A stretch of 64,000 bases of DNA, from the NCBI RefSeq assembly GCF_001659605.2, contig NC_035165.2, positions 10,474,445 through 10,538,444 on the forward strand, read 5' to 3'. How positions within the stretch are numbered: position 1 is the stretch's first letter; every line of letters starts with the position of its first letter. Under the pieces are notes generated by a model. That model was not told the DNA's origin. It was given only the letters and a program-made list of their open reading frames with translations, and searched no databases. A program made the translations under genes and the position numbers. This stretch comes from Manihot esculenta (Eukaryota; Streptophyta; Magnoliopsida; Malpighiales; Euphorbiaceae). Positions 24,154-36,221 of the stretch are shown one piece after another.

Positions 24154-24617
24154 GTATACGTACTTCAGATGCCTTGGTAGAGGCTTCAGTTCTAGTTCTG
24201 GGACTATCCAGACTGATGGTTGCTATCTGTCTGTTGATTTGGATAAATCAGTTCTGGGCAAATCAGTCTGAACTTGATCCTGTGTAACCTCCAGGTTGCA
24301 TGCTGTCTCCCTCATTTTTATCTCGTTCATGCTTATCATGTCTTCGTCACTCTCTTGGTTGGTGTTCCTGTATAGATCAGTGTTTAGTAAGTCATCTTGA
24401 TTTATTTCAAAGATTTCTTGACTTAAGGAATCAATAACATCTAAACCATATACAGGAGATACATCATTAGGGAATTTTATTGCATCATAAACATTAAACT
24501 TAATTACTTCCCCTTCAAATTCCATACTCAATGCTCCATCGAGCGCATCTATCTTTGTTCTGGCCATGCTCAGAAAAGGTCTTCAGAGTAACATGTCCGA
24601 TGTCGCATTGCCCTTGT
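24154..24617 (-). pseudogene. Athila-like pol segment between protease and RT, left of nested LTR
   Basis: The minus-strand frame contains RTKIDALDGALSMEFEGEVI and FNVYDAIKFP, the conserved linker after the protease in this lineage. An in-frame TGA lies just upstream of its RPFL motif. The same frame resumes across the solo LTR at 26757. Confidence 0.8.
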
Positions 24618-26756
24618 TGTAATACCCGGCTCGAGTCCGGCCTCGGAAGTCCTGTCGTCTGGTGGAATCTCAGGTGTCGGAACCCTCGAGAAGGGTCAGG
24701 CATATGTTTTCCGATGTGTTTTAAAGAGTTTTGAATGTTTTTAAGTGTGAAAGGAAATGAGTTTTGAAAGAAAAGCAATAAGGGAAAATGCAAAGGTTCG
24801 GCCGCCGAAGGTCACTTTCGGCCGCCGAACATTGCATGGTTTTGGATTCACGTTTGGCTGCCGAAGGTGGTCTGGCCAGCCACCTATTTAAGGGCCAAAG
24901 GTCGGTGGAAGGAGGATATTTCTCCTCCACTTGCAGCCAGAGGTGAGTTCAAGCCTCTCCCAAGTTGACTTTCATGTTTTCCATGTTTTTCACCAAATCT
25001 TTCAAGGGTTTTAAGAGTTTTGGTGTGTTTTGAAGGTTTTGAGCAAAACTAGCAAGTTTGGAAGTTTGGAGCTTTGGAAGAGGTTTTCTTCATATCTCCA
25101 CGTTAGGATCACTCATCCTCAAGTTCTTCAGGAGGTAAGGGTGGATCCTGAACTTCTTTGCTGATTTTTAAAGGTTTTATGAAAGTTTGATGGGTAGTAT
25201 GCATGATTAGGTTTAGGTGAGGTTTTTGGGAGATGTATATGTTCAAGCATGTTCAGTGTTGTTTGATGTGTTTTTGTGAGGTTTTAGGCTAGTTTTGGAC
25301 CTCTTTGTGCATGTTTTCTGGTATGTGCTAGTTGGGAGTAGTTGAGATGCATGTTGGGTACGTTTTGGGTAAGTTTTGCATGAAACAGAGCAGGGTTCTG
25401 CCCAATGGGCAAAACCAGGTTCGGCCGCCGAAGGAAGGTTCGGCCGCCGAACCCCTTGTGGAGGCAGTTTCGGCTGCCAAAGCTTGCCCCCGAAACTTGG
25501 GACTTTCATCTCTGGAGGCAAGGTTCGGCCGCCGAAAGTGCCGCCGAAGGTTGAGTTTCGTCTCTGGACGAGACTTTCGGCTGCCGAAGGTGCCGCCGAA
25601 CATGCATGAGTTTCGTCTCTGGAGAGGGGTTTCGGCCGCCGAACCTGCCGCCGAAAGTGCCCTGTCCAGCTTTCTTTTGCATGTTTTATGTGATTGTTTG
25701 GGGAGTTTGTAGAGGGTTTTTGGGGAGTTTCTTAGAAATGTTCTTGAGTGAGTTTGGTCCCTCATTTGAGTCCACCTGTGTAGGTACGGACCAGAGGAAT
25801 CAGGGAGGTCAGCAGTGAGTCCAGTTTCAGAACCTGCAGAGTCAGTTCAGAGTCAACCCGAGGTGAGTGGAACTGAACTTAATGTTTGAATATGAGAAAT
25901 GAATATTTTATCATGCTTCATGCATCATGAATATGCTATAGGGTGAGTGCATTAGTGTACACGAATATGATGCATTGCATTTATCCTTGTACTTGGCATT
26001 GCTCCTTGTACATGGTTTCTATGACTGTATGGACATAGTAAGGATTCAATAGCCCTCGAAGGAAAGACCTGGAACAGCCCTAAGGGGACCAGGCACAAAG
26101 ACCTGGAACAGCCCTAAGGGGACCAGGCACATGGTACTTCGGTACCCCAGATGAGATGCAGTACCCAGATAGAGGGAGTGTTGATCCGTCCATGCTGAGA
26201 TGATGTGATTCCTTGTGATGTGATACCTTTCATGAGAGCATGTTTTATCACCTGTTCTTTATTATTGTTCTACTCACTGGGCTATAGTAGCTCATCCCTC
26301 TCCCCTAACTCCAGTTGTGCAGGTTCCGAGTTCAGAGGGAAGTCAGCAGGGTACAGGAAGAATATATAGTTTGTAATAGTTAGTGTGGACATGTATATGT
26401 AAAGAGATAATGTACACTATATAGACTTGTGCTTGACTTAGACGTGTTGTAATCCCTTGTTGTAGACACATGAGCAATTTATGTATGTTTCTTTTCTTGT
26501 TCATATTGATGAGAAAACCAGGCTTAATATGATAAGTATATCCGCCTTGAGTGGGGATAAAATAGCAGAGATATAGTGCATGCACAGGTTAAGCCCTGGA
26601 GAAAAGAAAAGTTGAAATGTTTTAACAGAAAATGTATGATCATGTATGGGATTTCACAGGTACACAGACAGTATAGCAGGCTTACTACGGGTCCCGGCGA
26701 CCTTAAGTCGATCTGGATCCTAGTGCCGGTAGCAGTTCGGTTTCCGGGCTGTTACA
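24618..26756 (+). repeat. Solo LTR with 5-bp target duplication CTTGT (2139 bp)
   Basis: TGTAATACCCGG...GGGCTGTTACA in plus orientation, with CTTGT at 24613-24617 and 26757-26761. It contains a palindrome pair (24797-24809 and 24817-24829), the TATA-like TATTTAAG (24885), a donor AGGAGGTAAGG (GT near 25135), a long palindrome cluster (25420-25660) and two 34-bp hairpin units (26063-26130). It splits the Athila pol frame cleanly, showing it is younger than that element. Confidence 0.94.
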
Positions 26757-27060
26757 CTTGTCCTCCTCTATGTCAATTACATAAAAATCTGTTGGAAAGA
26801 TCAGCTGGTCCACCTACACTAAGACGTCTTCTAGGATGCCTTTGGAATAAACAATAGACCTGTCAGCCAGCTGAATAATAATGCTGGTGTTTTTCAATGT
26901 GCCTGCATCTAAGGAATCACAGATGGATAGAGGCATAACATTGATCGATGCTCCGAGGTCACACATGGCTTTCTTTATTCCTACATTACCTATCTTCCAT
27001 GAAACAGTAAACATCCTATGGTCTTTGCACTTGGCTAGAAGTTTCCTATGAATAACAGTC
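26757..27060 (-). pseudogene. Aspartic protease of the Athila-like element
   Basis: The minus strand reads KAMCDLGASINVMPLSICDS, then IIIQLADRSIVYSKGILEDV. The DLGAS motif is the Athila form of the retroviral-type protease active site (D-T/S/L-G). An in-frame TAG follows LEDVLV, and the downstream IFPTDFYVIDIEED is still readable up to the nested LTR. Confidence 0.85.
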
Positions 27061-27599
27061 GAGACACACTCTCATACACTTACCTTCTCATGTTCAGCAA
27101 GCTTTATGCAGTTGGTGCATAGCTCCTTCAAGAACTTTGCATATTGTGGTATTTGTTTTATAGCATCCAGCAAGGGTATATTTATCTCCACTTTATGAAA
27201 GGTTTCAAGTTTTTCTTTTTCTTCATTTTCTTTGTTATATCTTTCTAGCCTTTTTGGACATGTAGGTGGAACCTTGAATTGGTCTGGTGATCTTTCTGCC
27301 TTCTGCTATCTTGGTGCAGTATCTGCTGTTTGCTTTTCAGTGGTTTGCCTAGAGGTTTTGAAAAATCACGGTTCAGGGTCATTACTCTGCAATTCTTTAT
27401 CAAGGATTTGCCCAGGGGTTTGGCAAACCAATGTTCCAGTCTGTCACTCTGCAGCTCCTTCCCACTTCTTAAGGTAATGGCACTAGCATTCTATTTTGGG
27501 TTGATCTCCATTTGGGAAGGTAATTTCCCTTGTGATTCTAGCTTACTTACTGAGGTGACAACTTGATTGATTTGTTGTTCTAGGTTCTACACCATGTTT
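27061..27599 (-). other. Athila-like gag-pol junction, decayed
   Basis: Lies between recognisable gag zinc-knuckle coding (27668-27871) and protease. Only short frame fragments can be read and no motif is secure. It is part of the same element by position. Confidence 0.55.
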
Positions 27600-28970
27600 G
27601 CTAAAGATTTTACGATCTCCTAAAGGGGCACACTGGTTTTTTGAGGTGCTGCATGGGCAGAATTTCTTTATTGATAATTTTGATATTGATTTTTCCTAGC
27701 ATAACTGAAATTTGGATGCTCTCTCCAACCTGGATTGTAGGTGTTAGAGTAGGGATCGTATCTTTGTTGGCCATTAAACCCTCCAACCGCATTGACTTGC
27801 TGGTCCTCTTCTTGAAGAGAAAGACATAGGTCAGTGGGATGTCCTACAGTGGCACAGATTTCACATGGCATTACTTGCTGAATTTGATGAGCTTGCTGAG
27901 CCTGTCCTACAATAAGCCTATGGACAGCAGAGGTTAGATAAGAAATTTATGAAGCTAAGGAAGATGTACTTACCTCGTTAACTCTCCTTGGCAGTTCTCT
28001 TTGATCTCCATATTGCTTTGAGGCTGCATCCATAGTGGAGATCAGGTCCCTTATGGCCTGAGGTGTCTTGTCTTCAATCGATCCCCTACATGCTGCATCG
28101 ATCAATCTCCTTTTCGAAGGTAATAAATCTCCATAGAAGTATTCAATGAGGGATTTGTCTGAGATATCATGCTGAGGGCAGCTTATGCACAATCATTTGA
28201 ATTTCTACCAATATTCATATAGTTCTTCAGAGTCCCTTTGCTTGTACCACTGATTTCTCTCCTGATGCCAATGGCCTTTGAGGATGGGAAGTATTTACTC
28301 AAGAAGGCTCTTACTATCCCAACCCATAAGATAATGGATCCAGGTGGCAAGTAGAACAACTAGTCTTTGGCAAAGTCATCATGGGAGAAGGGAAATGCTT
28401 TCAGTTTAACATGTTCTTCAGAAATACCTTGAGGCCTCATTGTTGAGCACACTATGTAAAATTCTTTGAGGTGTTATATGGATCCTTATTTTCTATACCT
28501 CTGAATTTTGGAAGGAGGTGAATTAATATGGTTTTAAGCTCAAACAGGGTTGTCAAATGTGGGTAAGTGATGCACAATGGTGCTTGATCACCCACGGGTG
28601 TTGCTAGCTCTCAAAGAGTCCTTTCTTGTGCCATTGGAACTCTTACCCCAGCGTTTTTAGCTTCATGTTCAACTAAGACAGCAGTTGGTTCTACTTCTGC
28701 ATGTACTCGGTGAGGTGTTTCTAGTGTAGCAGCTTGCATACGAGTTGTGGTTGGTTTTGTCACTTATGCAGCAGGTTGTGCAGCAGATTGTGCAGCAAGT
28801 TTCAGGTTTGTTGCTATCTCTTCACTTATTGTAGATGAAGACGATTTTGAGGCTTAGTTCCTCGGGTTTGCTTGTCTTCTCAAGTTCTTGACAGTACATT
28901 CGATTTATGGATCGTAAAGCAGATTCTCTTTATGTCCAGCCTTGTTCATGAAAGAAAAATACGTTACTTT
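27600..28970 (-). pseudogene. gag of the Athila-like element
   Basis: Gag forms the particle that packages element RNA. Two blocks are clear on the minus strand. 27947-28192 has LIEYFYGDLLPSKRRLIDAA and TPQAIRDLISTMD. 27668-27871 has a zinc-knuckle-like CEICATVGHPTDLC followed by QRYDPYSNTYNPGW. Both match the typical Athila gag layout. The N-terminal part (28200-28970) is broken by stops and contains a small GCAGCAGGTTGTGCAG repeat near 28770-28800. Confidence 0.82.
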
Positions 28971-28978
28971 AAATCAAG

Positions 28979-28996
28979 TCCCCAGCAACGGCGCCA
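28979..28996 (-). other. Primer binding site (tRNA-Asp type), Athila-like element
   Basis: The minus strand reads TGGCGCCGTTGCTGGGGA, one base off the common TGGCGCCGTTGCCGGGGA. It lies a few bases inside the 5' LTR end, which fixes the orientation of the element. Confidence 0.9.
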
Positions 28997-29004
28997 ATTT
29001 TTTA

Positions 29005-29048
29005 TGGTTGTTGAAACCACAAAAAAACCTATTAAATATAAATTGCGT
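29005..29048 (-). repeat. Athila-like 5' LTR, 3' end segment
   Basis: On the plus strand it starts TGGTTGTTGAAACCAC and matches the start of the left LTR at 21945. It is separated from the rest of the LTR (31325 on) by a solo LTR. Confidence 0.78.
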
Positions 29049-31319
29049 TGTAACGACCCGAAAATCGGACCGCTACCGGCGCTAGGATCCAGGTCGGCTT
29101 AAGGCCGCCGGGACCCGTAGCAAGCCTAACATACATCCTGTATACCTGCTTAATCCCATACATGATCAACAATTACATAAAAATTTAAAACTTTCTCATT
29201 TGGTCATTCATTGACTCATTCATTCATTCTATCATTCTTTCATTCATTCTATCATTCTTTCATTCATTCATTCCTTCACCAAGCTTAACCTGTGCATGCA
29301 CAAACCATAACATAAAACCTCTCACTGGAGTCCTCATCAAATACTCCAGTGGGCTATCATAACATATATTAAGCTTGGTTTACAATAATCATCATTTAAC
29401 ATTTAAGATCATGTACCACAAAGGGATTAACAATCATACTATGGTCAAGCACAACTCTAAACTTCCATAAGCATCATTACATTACATTTCTATACTATAC
29501 TTTTACATTACATCATATTCATGTCCACATCTAGCTATTACATAAAACATGACTCTACTCCTGTTGACCTCCTGGTCTACCCTGTACCTGCAAACCTGGG
29601 GGTTAAGGGAGAGGGGTGAGCTATAAAGCCCAGTGAGCAGAATAGTAACATATTCAATTTATATTTCATGCTTTCATGAAATGCAACACAGCACAAACAA
29701 ATCACATCAAGGATGGACTTGTCACCAATAGTCCTCTACATAGTCCAATCGTGCCAGGGGCATAGAATGAGCCTCACTGGTCTTTCTCTTAACATAACAT
29801 AACATAACATAACATAACATTCCATAGTGCCAGGGGCGTAGAATGGGCCTCACTGGTCTTTCGTACCGTATCATCATCATACCATAACATACGAGGACTA
29901 AAGGATCATTCAACATCCATCCACATCATCATCAAGTTATGCAATGCAACATATTCGTGAATTATAATGCAAACAACCTAATACATCTCATGGCATACGT
30001 GATGCATGTATCATGCTTAAAATTTATTTATTTATTTGCTTTGAAACGTAATAAGTTATTCCACTCACCTCTAGCTGAAGCTCTAATGACTCTGAAGCAG
30101 CTATCTCACTGCTGAGGTCCTCGGTTCCTCGGGTCCGAACCTACACAGGTGGACTCAAATGAGGGACCAAACATCCATGAACATGACTCTAAAATACTCC
30201 CCAAAAACCCCCTAAAATACCTTAAAACAATCATAGAAATCATGCAAAGGAGGGCTGAACAGGGCACTTTCGGCGGCCGAAAGTCCCTCCAGAGACGAAA
30301 CTCGTGCATGTTTGGCGGCACCTTCGGCGGCCGAAACTCCCTTCCAGAGCCGAAAGTCCACTTTCGGGGGCAGGGTTCGGCAGCCAAAAGTTGGCCTCCA
30401 CAGGCAGGTTCGGCGGCCAAAAGTTCCTTCGGCTGCCGAACCTGAGTTCTTCCAAAGGGCAGAAACTCAGCTCCAACATGCACAAAAGCCTCCCAACTCA
30501 TTCACACATGCATTTACCTATTCTACAACAAGCAAACTCAAGTCAACAAGCACATAGGGGTCTCAAACTAACTTAAACCCCAACCAAAACACATCAAACA
30601 TACACATACTACCCACATTGCTCATAAACATAATATAAACCCATAAACTTCAACAATAACCTAAACATGCATTTCTACCCCACAAAACTCATAAAACTTG
30701 TTTAAAACATACTAGAATGACAGGATCGAAGCTTACCTCTTGAAGATCTAGAGGAGAAATGATCCTAACTTGGAGATGGGGGAGATCTCAACTTTTTGGT
30801 CTCCAAGCTCCAAAACTTGTTCTTTTGCTCAAAAATCTTCAAATCAAGATGAAACTTGTTAAAACTCCAAAGATTGGAGGAAAAACATCAAAAACGAACC
30901 ATGGGAGAGCATGGACTCACCGTGGCCGAAAATGGGGAGAAAAATCGCCCATTTCGGCAATGGAGCCCTTTTATAGGGGCTGCCAGACCACCTTTCGGCA
31001 GCCTAAAGTGCCTCCAAAACTCATGCAAGTTCGGCGACCGAACATGAGGTTCGGCAGCCGAACCTTTGAAACTTTCGGAAGCCTAACTTGCCCCCCTAAA
31101 CTATCCAATGTTCGGCGGCCGAACTTGAGGTTCAGCGGCCGAACCTGAAAATGCCTCCTTGGTCTTTTCATTTAAAACTCAATTTCCTTTCTTGCTTAAA
31201 ACCATAAAATACATTAAAACATTTATGAAAACATGGTTTTACCCTTCTAGAGTTTTTCGACATCCGAGATTCCACCGGACGGTAGGAATTCCGATACCGG
31301 AGTCTAGCCGGGTATTACA
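29049..31319 (-). repeat. Solo LTR with 5-bp target duplication TGCGT (2271 bp)
   Basis: TGTAACGACCCG...GGTATTACA, with TGCGT at 29044-29048 and 31320-31324, placed inside the Athila 5' LTR. It contains TATAAAA (30969-30975), palindrome pairs near 31029/31049 and 31110/31130, a donor AGAGGTAAG (about 30735), two hairpin units (29749-29862) and a short CATTCATTCTATCATTCTTT microsatellite (29216-29275). Confidence 0.94.
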
Positions 31320-31324
31320 TGCGT

Positions 31325-32546
31325 ATAGTGATAATAGGATCGAATTCACAAGGAATTGACACTATGACTTTCCAAACAATTACTAGGACAAATAACCAAT
31401 GGAAATAAAATAAGAGGAGATTTTGACGATAAACTAAAATAACATTAAAGCAATGTAAGAAAGCGATAATTAAAAGAGGAACAAATCAATAAGAACAAGC
31501 TGTAGTTGAAGTGTAAGATCCATTTCAGTTTGAGAACTGATCATAGATAGAAAAATACTTTTATGAACTTCAATAAATCAGTTATAGTTATGGAAGACGC
31601 TCAACATAACTAATTCTCCTTAGATTTTAAATTAATTAGGAAACATTCACTAATAATTTTTAGCTAACAAATCGCCCAAAGAACGTCTTTGGGATCTTCA
31701 TTTATCAACTGCTTAAAGTTTTAGAGAGACTTAATTCTAATTAACCAGTCGCGTGGTGAGTTTGAGTTAGATTATGCAACTTCTTAATTGTTACACTAAT
31801 TGTTACTTGTGTTTAAAATAACCTAAGCAATTACGGATTTCGAGCATTCAAACTAACAATATACTACTTTGAAATCAAGAACAACAAGTCCTGTTAATCC
31901 AATGACAAAGTAATAATAATATGAAGAATAGAATTTGCATAAATATTGAAGAATAAAATATGAATAATGGAGTTTAAATCTCCCAATTCATAGAGAAACT
32001 GAAATTTCTCCCTAATTTCAACTAGAAATAGATTATTTAGCCACTCATGACTTGCAAAGAAAATATAAAAGAGAAAAGAAGAGAAGAAGAGGCAAATTCA
32101 GTGCCAAAGAAGAAGTGATGATCTGCGGCTGCTCTCAATGCTTTGTTTAAATAAGCGTTAAAACCCTAGTAGAAATCCTTTTGGAATGTTAATTCTTTTT
32201 TTATTTGATTTTGAATTCCTTTTTATGTGTTTTTTCATAAATAAAATTCCTTAATTTAAGAAAGACTTTGTGCCGCATGTTTGAGGAGATTCTAGCGTGA
32301 GTTCCGTAATTTTAATGCGAAGACCAAGTCTCTAAATTTTTAAATCTGAAAATTTTCTACTTGCCGCTGATTTTGTACAATCTATCAATTTGCACAATTA
32401 ATTTTGGCAAATCATTCTGGACAAATCACTGTCTAAGAGTTGTTATGCAGGTTTAATTAGTTTTGAGTTTCTGTGCAATCATCTGACCTCTGTGAAGTAC
32501 ACTAAAAGTCCAATTAAATTTCCACACTTTTAAGCCATTTTTCATC
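31325..32546 (-). repeat. Athila-like 5' LTR, main part
   Basis: The first ~240 bp match the 3' LTR (GATAATAGGATCGAATTCAC). The rest has no partner because the 3' LTR is truncated. The outer end is set at CATCA near 32546 (minus TGATGAAAAATGGC), which is plausible but not confirmed by a target duplication. Confidence 0.65.
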
Positions 32547-35500
32547 AAATTTTCTTTTTTTATACTTTTCTGTAAAATAAATTAAAATTATAAAATTAAA
32601 ATTATAAAATTAACTAAAAAATATTTAATTCAGTAGAAAAAATGTACTTAAATTATGTTTGATTAATAATATTTTTATATTTTTTTATTTAAAATTATTA
32701 ATTATTAATTAAAATATATAAAATTAAACTAATTCACACTTTATTCGGATAGGAATAATAAGTTTGAAATAAATTTGAAAAATTAAAAGAATTTTTAATT
32801 AAATTTAAAATTGAGTGAGTTCAGATTCGGATTGGATAATTTCTGCAGTAATCTATCTATTTGTATCCCTTTACCCTTCATTTCAAATCAATAATTTTAT
32901 AAAAAAAAATTAATTTAATTGAATTAATTTTTTTATACAATAATTTTGTTTAAAATAAAAGAATTTAATTAATTTTAATTTAAAAATATTTTTATTATAT
33001 ATAAAAAATAAAATCATATATAATTTTATAATAATTTATTTAAACTTCTTTTACAAAATATTTAAAATCAAATGGATAGCGAATATTTCCCTAATAAATT
33101 TTTGTTATAAATGTTATAACACAATTTTCATATGATTTTTTTTTAATAATGTATAATTTATCACTATTGTCTTAAAAAAAAAATCATCATTGAACAGCAC
33201 AATTGATTTATCGTTAGTCAGCAGAAAATAATATTTAAAAAAATTTGATAACGATATTCATTAAAAATGAGTAGTATTAGATTTAAATTGAAAAAATTAA
33301 TTAAATTAAATTAATTTAAAATTTTAATTTAATTTTTTATTTATTTTGAATTTTTAATTTTAAAAATTTTAATTATTTTAATTCGATTTAATTTTAATTA
33401 AAAAATCAAAAATATAAATCAAACCGATTAGTGATTATAATATATTATTTTCAATAATATAAAGATATTAGATCATATTAAGATTAAAATATTTTAATTA
33501 AATTTTAAAATGTAAAAACATAAAAAATTTATTAAAAATTTAAACTAATTAAATCAAATCAAACTGAACCGCATTAAATCGGTTCAGTTCAATTCGATTT
33601 CTGATCAAAATCAATTCAATTTGATTTTTATAAATACTAAAATTTTAATTTTTAATTTATTCAGTTTGATTTAATTTTGAATCGAACCAATTGCATGTTG
33701 ATCCCTAATATTTATTAACATTTATTTGTGGAATATGCTTTATTTTTACTATATAAAATGCGACAGTTTTACATACAGGTGTTTCTATAATTATTTTATT
33801 TTTAATTTTATTGTTTCTATTTTTTATAATATTATATTATAATTTATCATTTTATTTAAGGAAATTTATTTTTTATTTTAATATAAATAAAATTATGCAT
33901 ATTTTTAAAAAATTTATTTTAATTTTTTTTACAAAATAAATCCTTCTCTAAATAAAGAAAAAACTAGTTATTAAATTAGTGGTTAGAAAAAAAACACATA
34001 TGGGTGATGTAACTATATAATGATATATGCAAACGTAGCCATTGAAGCAATTAATATAGCTAGCTAGAATTTCTTATCCAAGGATTTAATAATCGCTGAT
34101 GTCTACAACTTACTATATTCACTCGCTCAACATAGACCATGGGGCATTGATTACTAATAAAATTATTATTAATTTTTTTATAAATTATAATAATATATAA
34201 ATCATATTTTATTTTATTTTATTTAAAAAAATTACAAGATTTTAATTAATTTTCCTATTATACAGTGATTTCCTTAAATTTAAAGTTTTTAAGATAAAAA
34301 ATTCATTTTTTTAAAAATTTTTTATCCTACTCGATTATTTATAGAGTAGTAAGATAAAAAACTCAGTTGCTGAAGATTTTGATTGAGCTTTCGATCATAA
34401 TATTCATGTGCATTGAATATTTTGAATACTTTCTCAAGTATGATTCATTTAAAAAAAAAACTAAATAAACTTTTACAAAATTATACATGATTTTTTTTAA
34501 ATAAAAAATTATAATTTTTTTAAAAAATTTTTTCATTCTAAATAAAAAATTAATAAAAAAATTAACTTGAATTGAATTAAACTGTTGTGAAATTTTGGAT
34601 TCCAAACAATGATTAGGAATAATAAAACCTAATTAGTGTTTGTTGTGATGTGAAACCATACTTGCTTATCCAAGTAATTTTGTAAATTAAGCATAACCTC
34701 CGCCGGTGGTGTGTCAGGAATAACAGCTTCCTATCACCTAGAAGAGCTATTCATTAATTAACCTCACGTAATTAAGTTTTTCAAATTAATCTCTTCCCTT
34801 AATTTTTGTCCCCAAAGTCATAATATCACTATTATAAAAATATATATTTTAATTATAATAACACTCATAAATTTAATTTGATAATATTTGTATCTGATTA
34901 AACATTAGAAATAGTTTTACCCCTTAATTCCTAATCCCCAATTTCAATTTAAAAAAAAATTATAATAACAAAATTATAATAACGAGTCAATAAATTATAT
35001 ATAAATTGCTAAAAAAAACGAGATAAACAATAAATAATACACTTTAGTTATATGAATTCATAGTAATAGAATTTAAACATTTACATAGGCTAATTAATAA
35101 GCTATACATCAATATAATAATTGCAGACCCACCATAGAAGACAATTTTGTCCTTAAAACAGCTCCAAATTTAATGAAGCTCATGGGTTACACTTGATCTC
35201 CATTGCTCCTATGAATTTAAGCCACCGCCTACAAATGGTACTTTGATTTTGAAAAATAAAAAAAAAAAATTAAAAAAAAAAAAACACAAAAGCAGACCAT
35301 TAAATTTCGATGCTTGTTTTTGGAAGTTAACCTAATTGTTAAAGCACAATACAAGCATGGAAATAGCAATCTCTTGAAGATGATCTCGTTTGTTGAAGGG
35401 ACTGGAAAAACAAAAGAGACTAATCTCTGAGAAAGCTTCATCTTTTGTAGTAGTTACTGTAGCCCTTTAAGGATCTCTCTCTGCTTCCATTGCTGATGCT

Positions 35501-35705
35501 GAAGAAGGCACGTAAAAGAAACCAAGAAAAGCAAAGAAAACGATAAAGAAAGAAGAAGAAGAAGAAACTTTCCCCAATAATGGAGGAAGTTGGCCAAATT
35601 TAGTTGTGTGCTACGCCTGCTACTCCAAGGAGACGAATTAAAACTATGGTATTAACACTGGCTTTAATTAAAATTTACTTGGCGAACGGAAAAGAAAGAA
35701 GCTCT
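32547..35705. other. AT-rich intergenic region 3' of the CLE gene
   Basis: Strongly AT-rich with no coding signal apart from the probable CLE 3' UTR at its right end. It contains the second palindromic dispersed repeat (33265-33705). Confidence 0.65.
33265..33705 (-). repeat. Palindromic AT-rich dispersed repeat, copy 2 (inverted)
   Basis: Reads as the reverse complement of 11715-12110 through AAACCGATTAGTGATTATAA, AGATCATATTAAGATT and the AAATCGGTTCAGTTC / AATTCGATTT arms. Both copies keep the arm-core-arm layout despite many substitutions. Confidence 0.55.
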
Positions 35706-36050
35706 TCAATTGTGAAGTGGGTTTGGCCCGGAAGGGACTAATCTCTTCTCCACGCCATATCTTGGATCAATTTCCTCACCGAGTGATGAAGGCGGAGTTG
35801 GTGGCGGTGGTGGCGCAAGAAGTCGCTGTGGGTTCATTCTTTGAAAATGAATGCATAAGTAACGGGAAGTAGTCTTGTGAGGGAAAGAAGCACAAGAAGG
35901 GGGCTGACGGTAGAAGTGGTGGTCTCTTGAAGAAGACTGGAAGGAAGAAGAAGAAGAAGTAGGGTTTGGGAGTCTAGCGGCGGAGGTGACAAGGAGGAGG
36001 AGGAGGAGGAGGAGCAAAGTCGAGATTAAAAGGCGAGAATTACAAGACAT
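35706..36050 (-). CDS. CLE signalling-peptide precursor, 114 aa, CLE9/CLE10 type
   Basis: The C-terminus ends in the complete 12-residue CLE motif RLVPSGPNPLHN, followed at once by the stop. That dodecamer is identical to the one I know for Arabidopsis CLE9 and CLE10, whose processed peptide is perceived by LRR receptor kinases in stomatal and vascular development. The N-terminus is a signal peptide (MSCNSRLLIS, then nine Leu), and the middle is a variable Ser/Pro-rich stretch with YGVEK before the motif, as in the family. A Pro in the motif is normally hydroxylated and glycosylated. The start at 36050 is preferred over the in-frame ATG at 36221 because it opens directly into the signal peptide. 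Single exon, no damage seen. Confidence 0.93.
   Translation of the reverse strand: MSCNSRLLISTLLLLLLLLLVTSAARLPNPTSSSSSFQSSSRDHHFYRQPPSCASFPHKTTSRYLCIHFQRMNPQRLLAPPPPPTPPSSLGEEIDPRYGVEKRLVPSGPNPLHN
35992..36014. repeat. GGA trinucleotide run in the CLE signal-peptide coding sequence
   Basis: About 7.7 GGA units on the plus strand encode seven of nine consecutive Leu (CTC codons) in the hydrophobic core. Length changes would alter the core without shifting the frame. Confidence 0.9.
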
Positions 36051-36221
36051 GACGGCGGAAGGAGGAGGAGAAGAGGGAGAGAGAGGGGTTGATGGGAAGT
36101 GGAAAGGGAGACAGAGGGGGTAAAGGGAGGGAAGAAAGCGATAGAAGAGAGGGTTTAAATGCAAAGCAAGAGACCCATGAACGAATATAATAAAAATTTG
36201 GAAAAGCAAGTCGGCAAACAT

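Larger units (their letters stand above)
21945..32546 (-). mobile_element. Athila-like Ty3/Gypsy element, decayed, with two nested solo LTRs
   Basis: In minus orientation: 5' LTR (32546 to about 29005, interrupted), tRNA-Asp-type primer site (28979-28996), gag (about 28960-27600), protease (about 27060-26757), RT/RNase H (24617-22528), integrase zinc-finger fragment (to 22251), then a shortened 3' LTR (22250-21945). Two solo LTRs of the chromovirus family sit inside (24618-26756 and 29049-31319). The FMDDF RT motif, the DLGASINVMPLSI protease motif and the primer site support the Athila lineage. The outer boundaries are approximate and no outer target duplication was found. Confidence 0.82.

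Noticed and set aside
32547..32560. CCTTA target duplication for the Athila-like element
   Set aside because: CCTTA is present left of 21945 but not at the proposed right boundary near 32546, so the outer duplication is not claimed.
36051..36221. In-frame upstream ATG extending the CLE precursor by 57 residues
   Set aside because: The extension is Pro/Leu-rich filler before a perfectly placed signal peptide that starts at 36050, and CLE precursors are normally short with an N-terminal signal.
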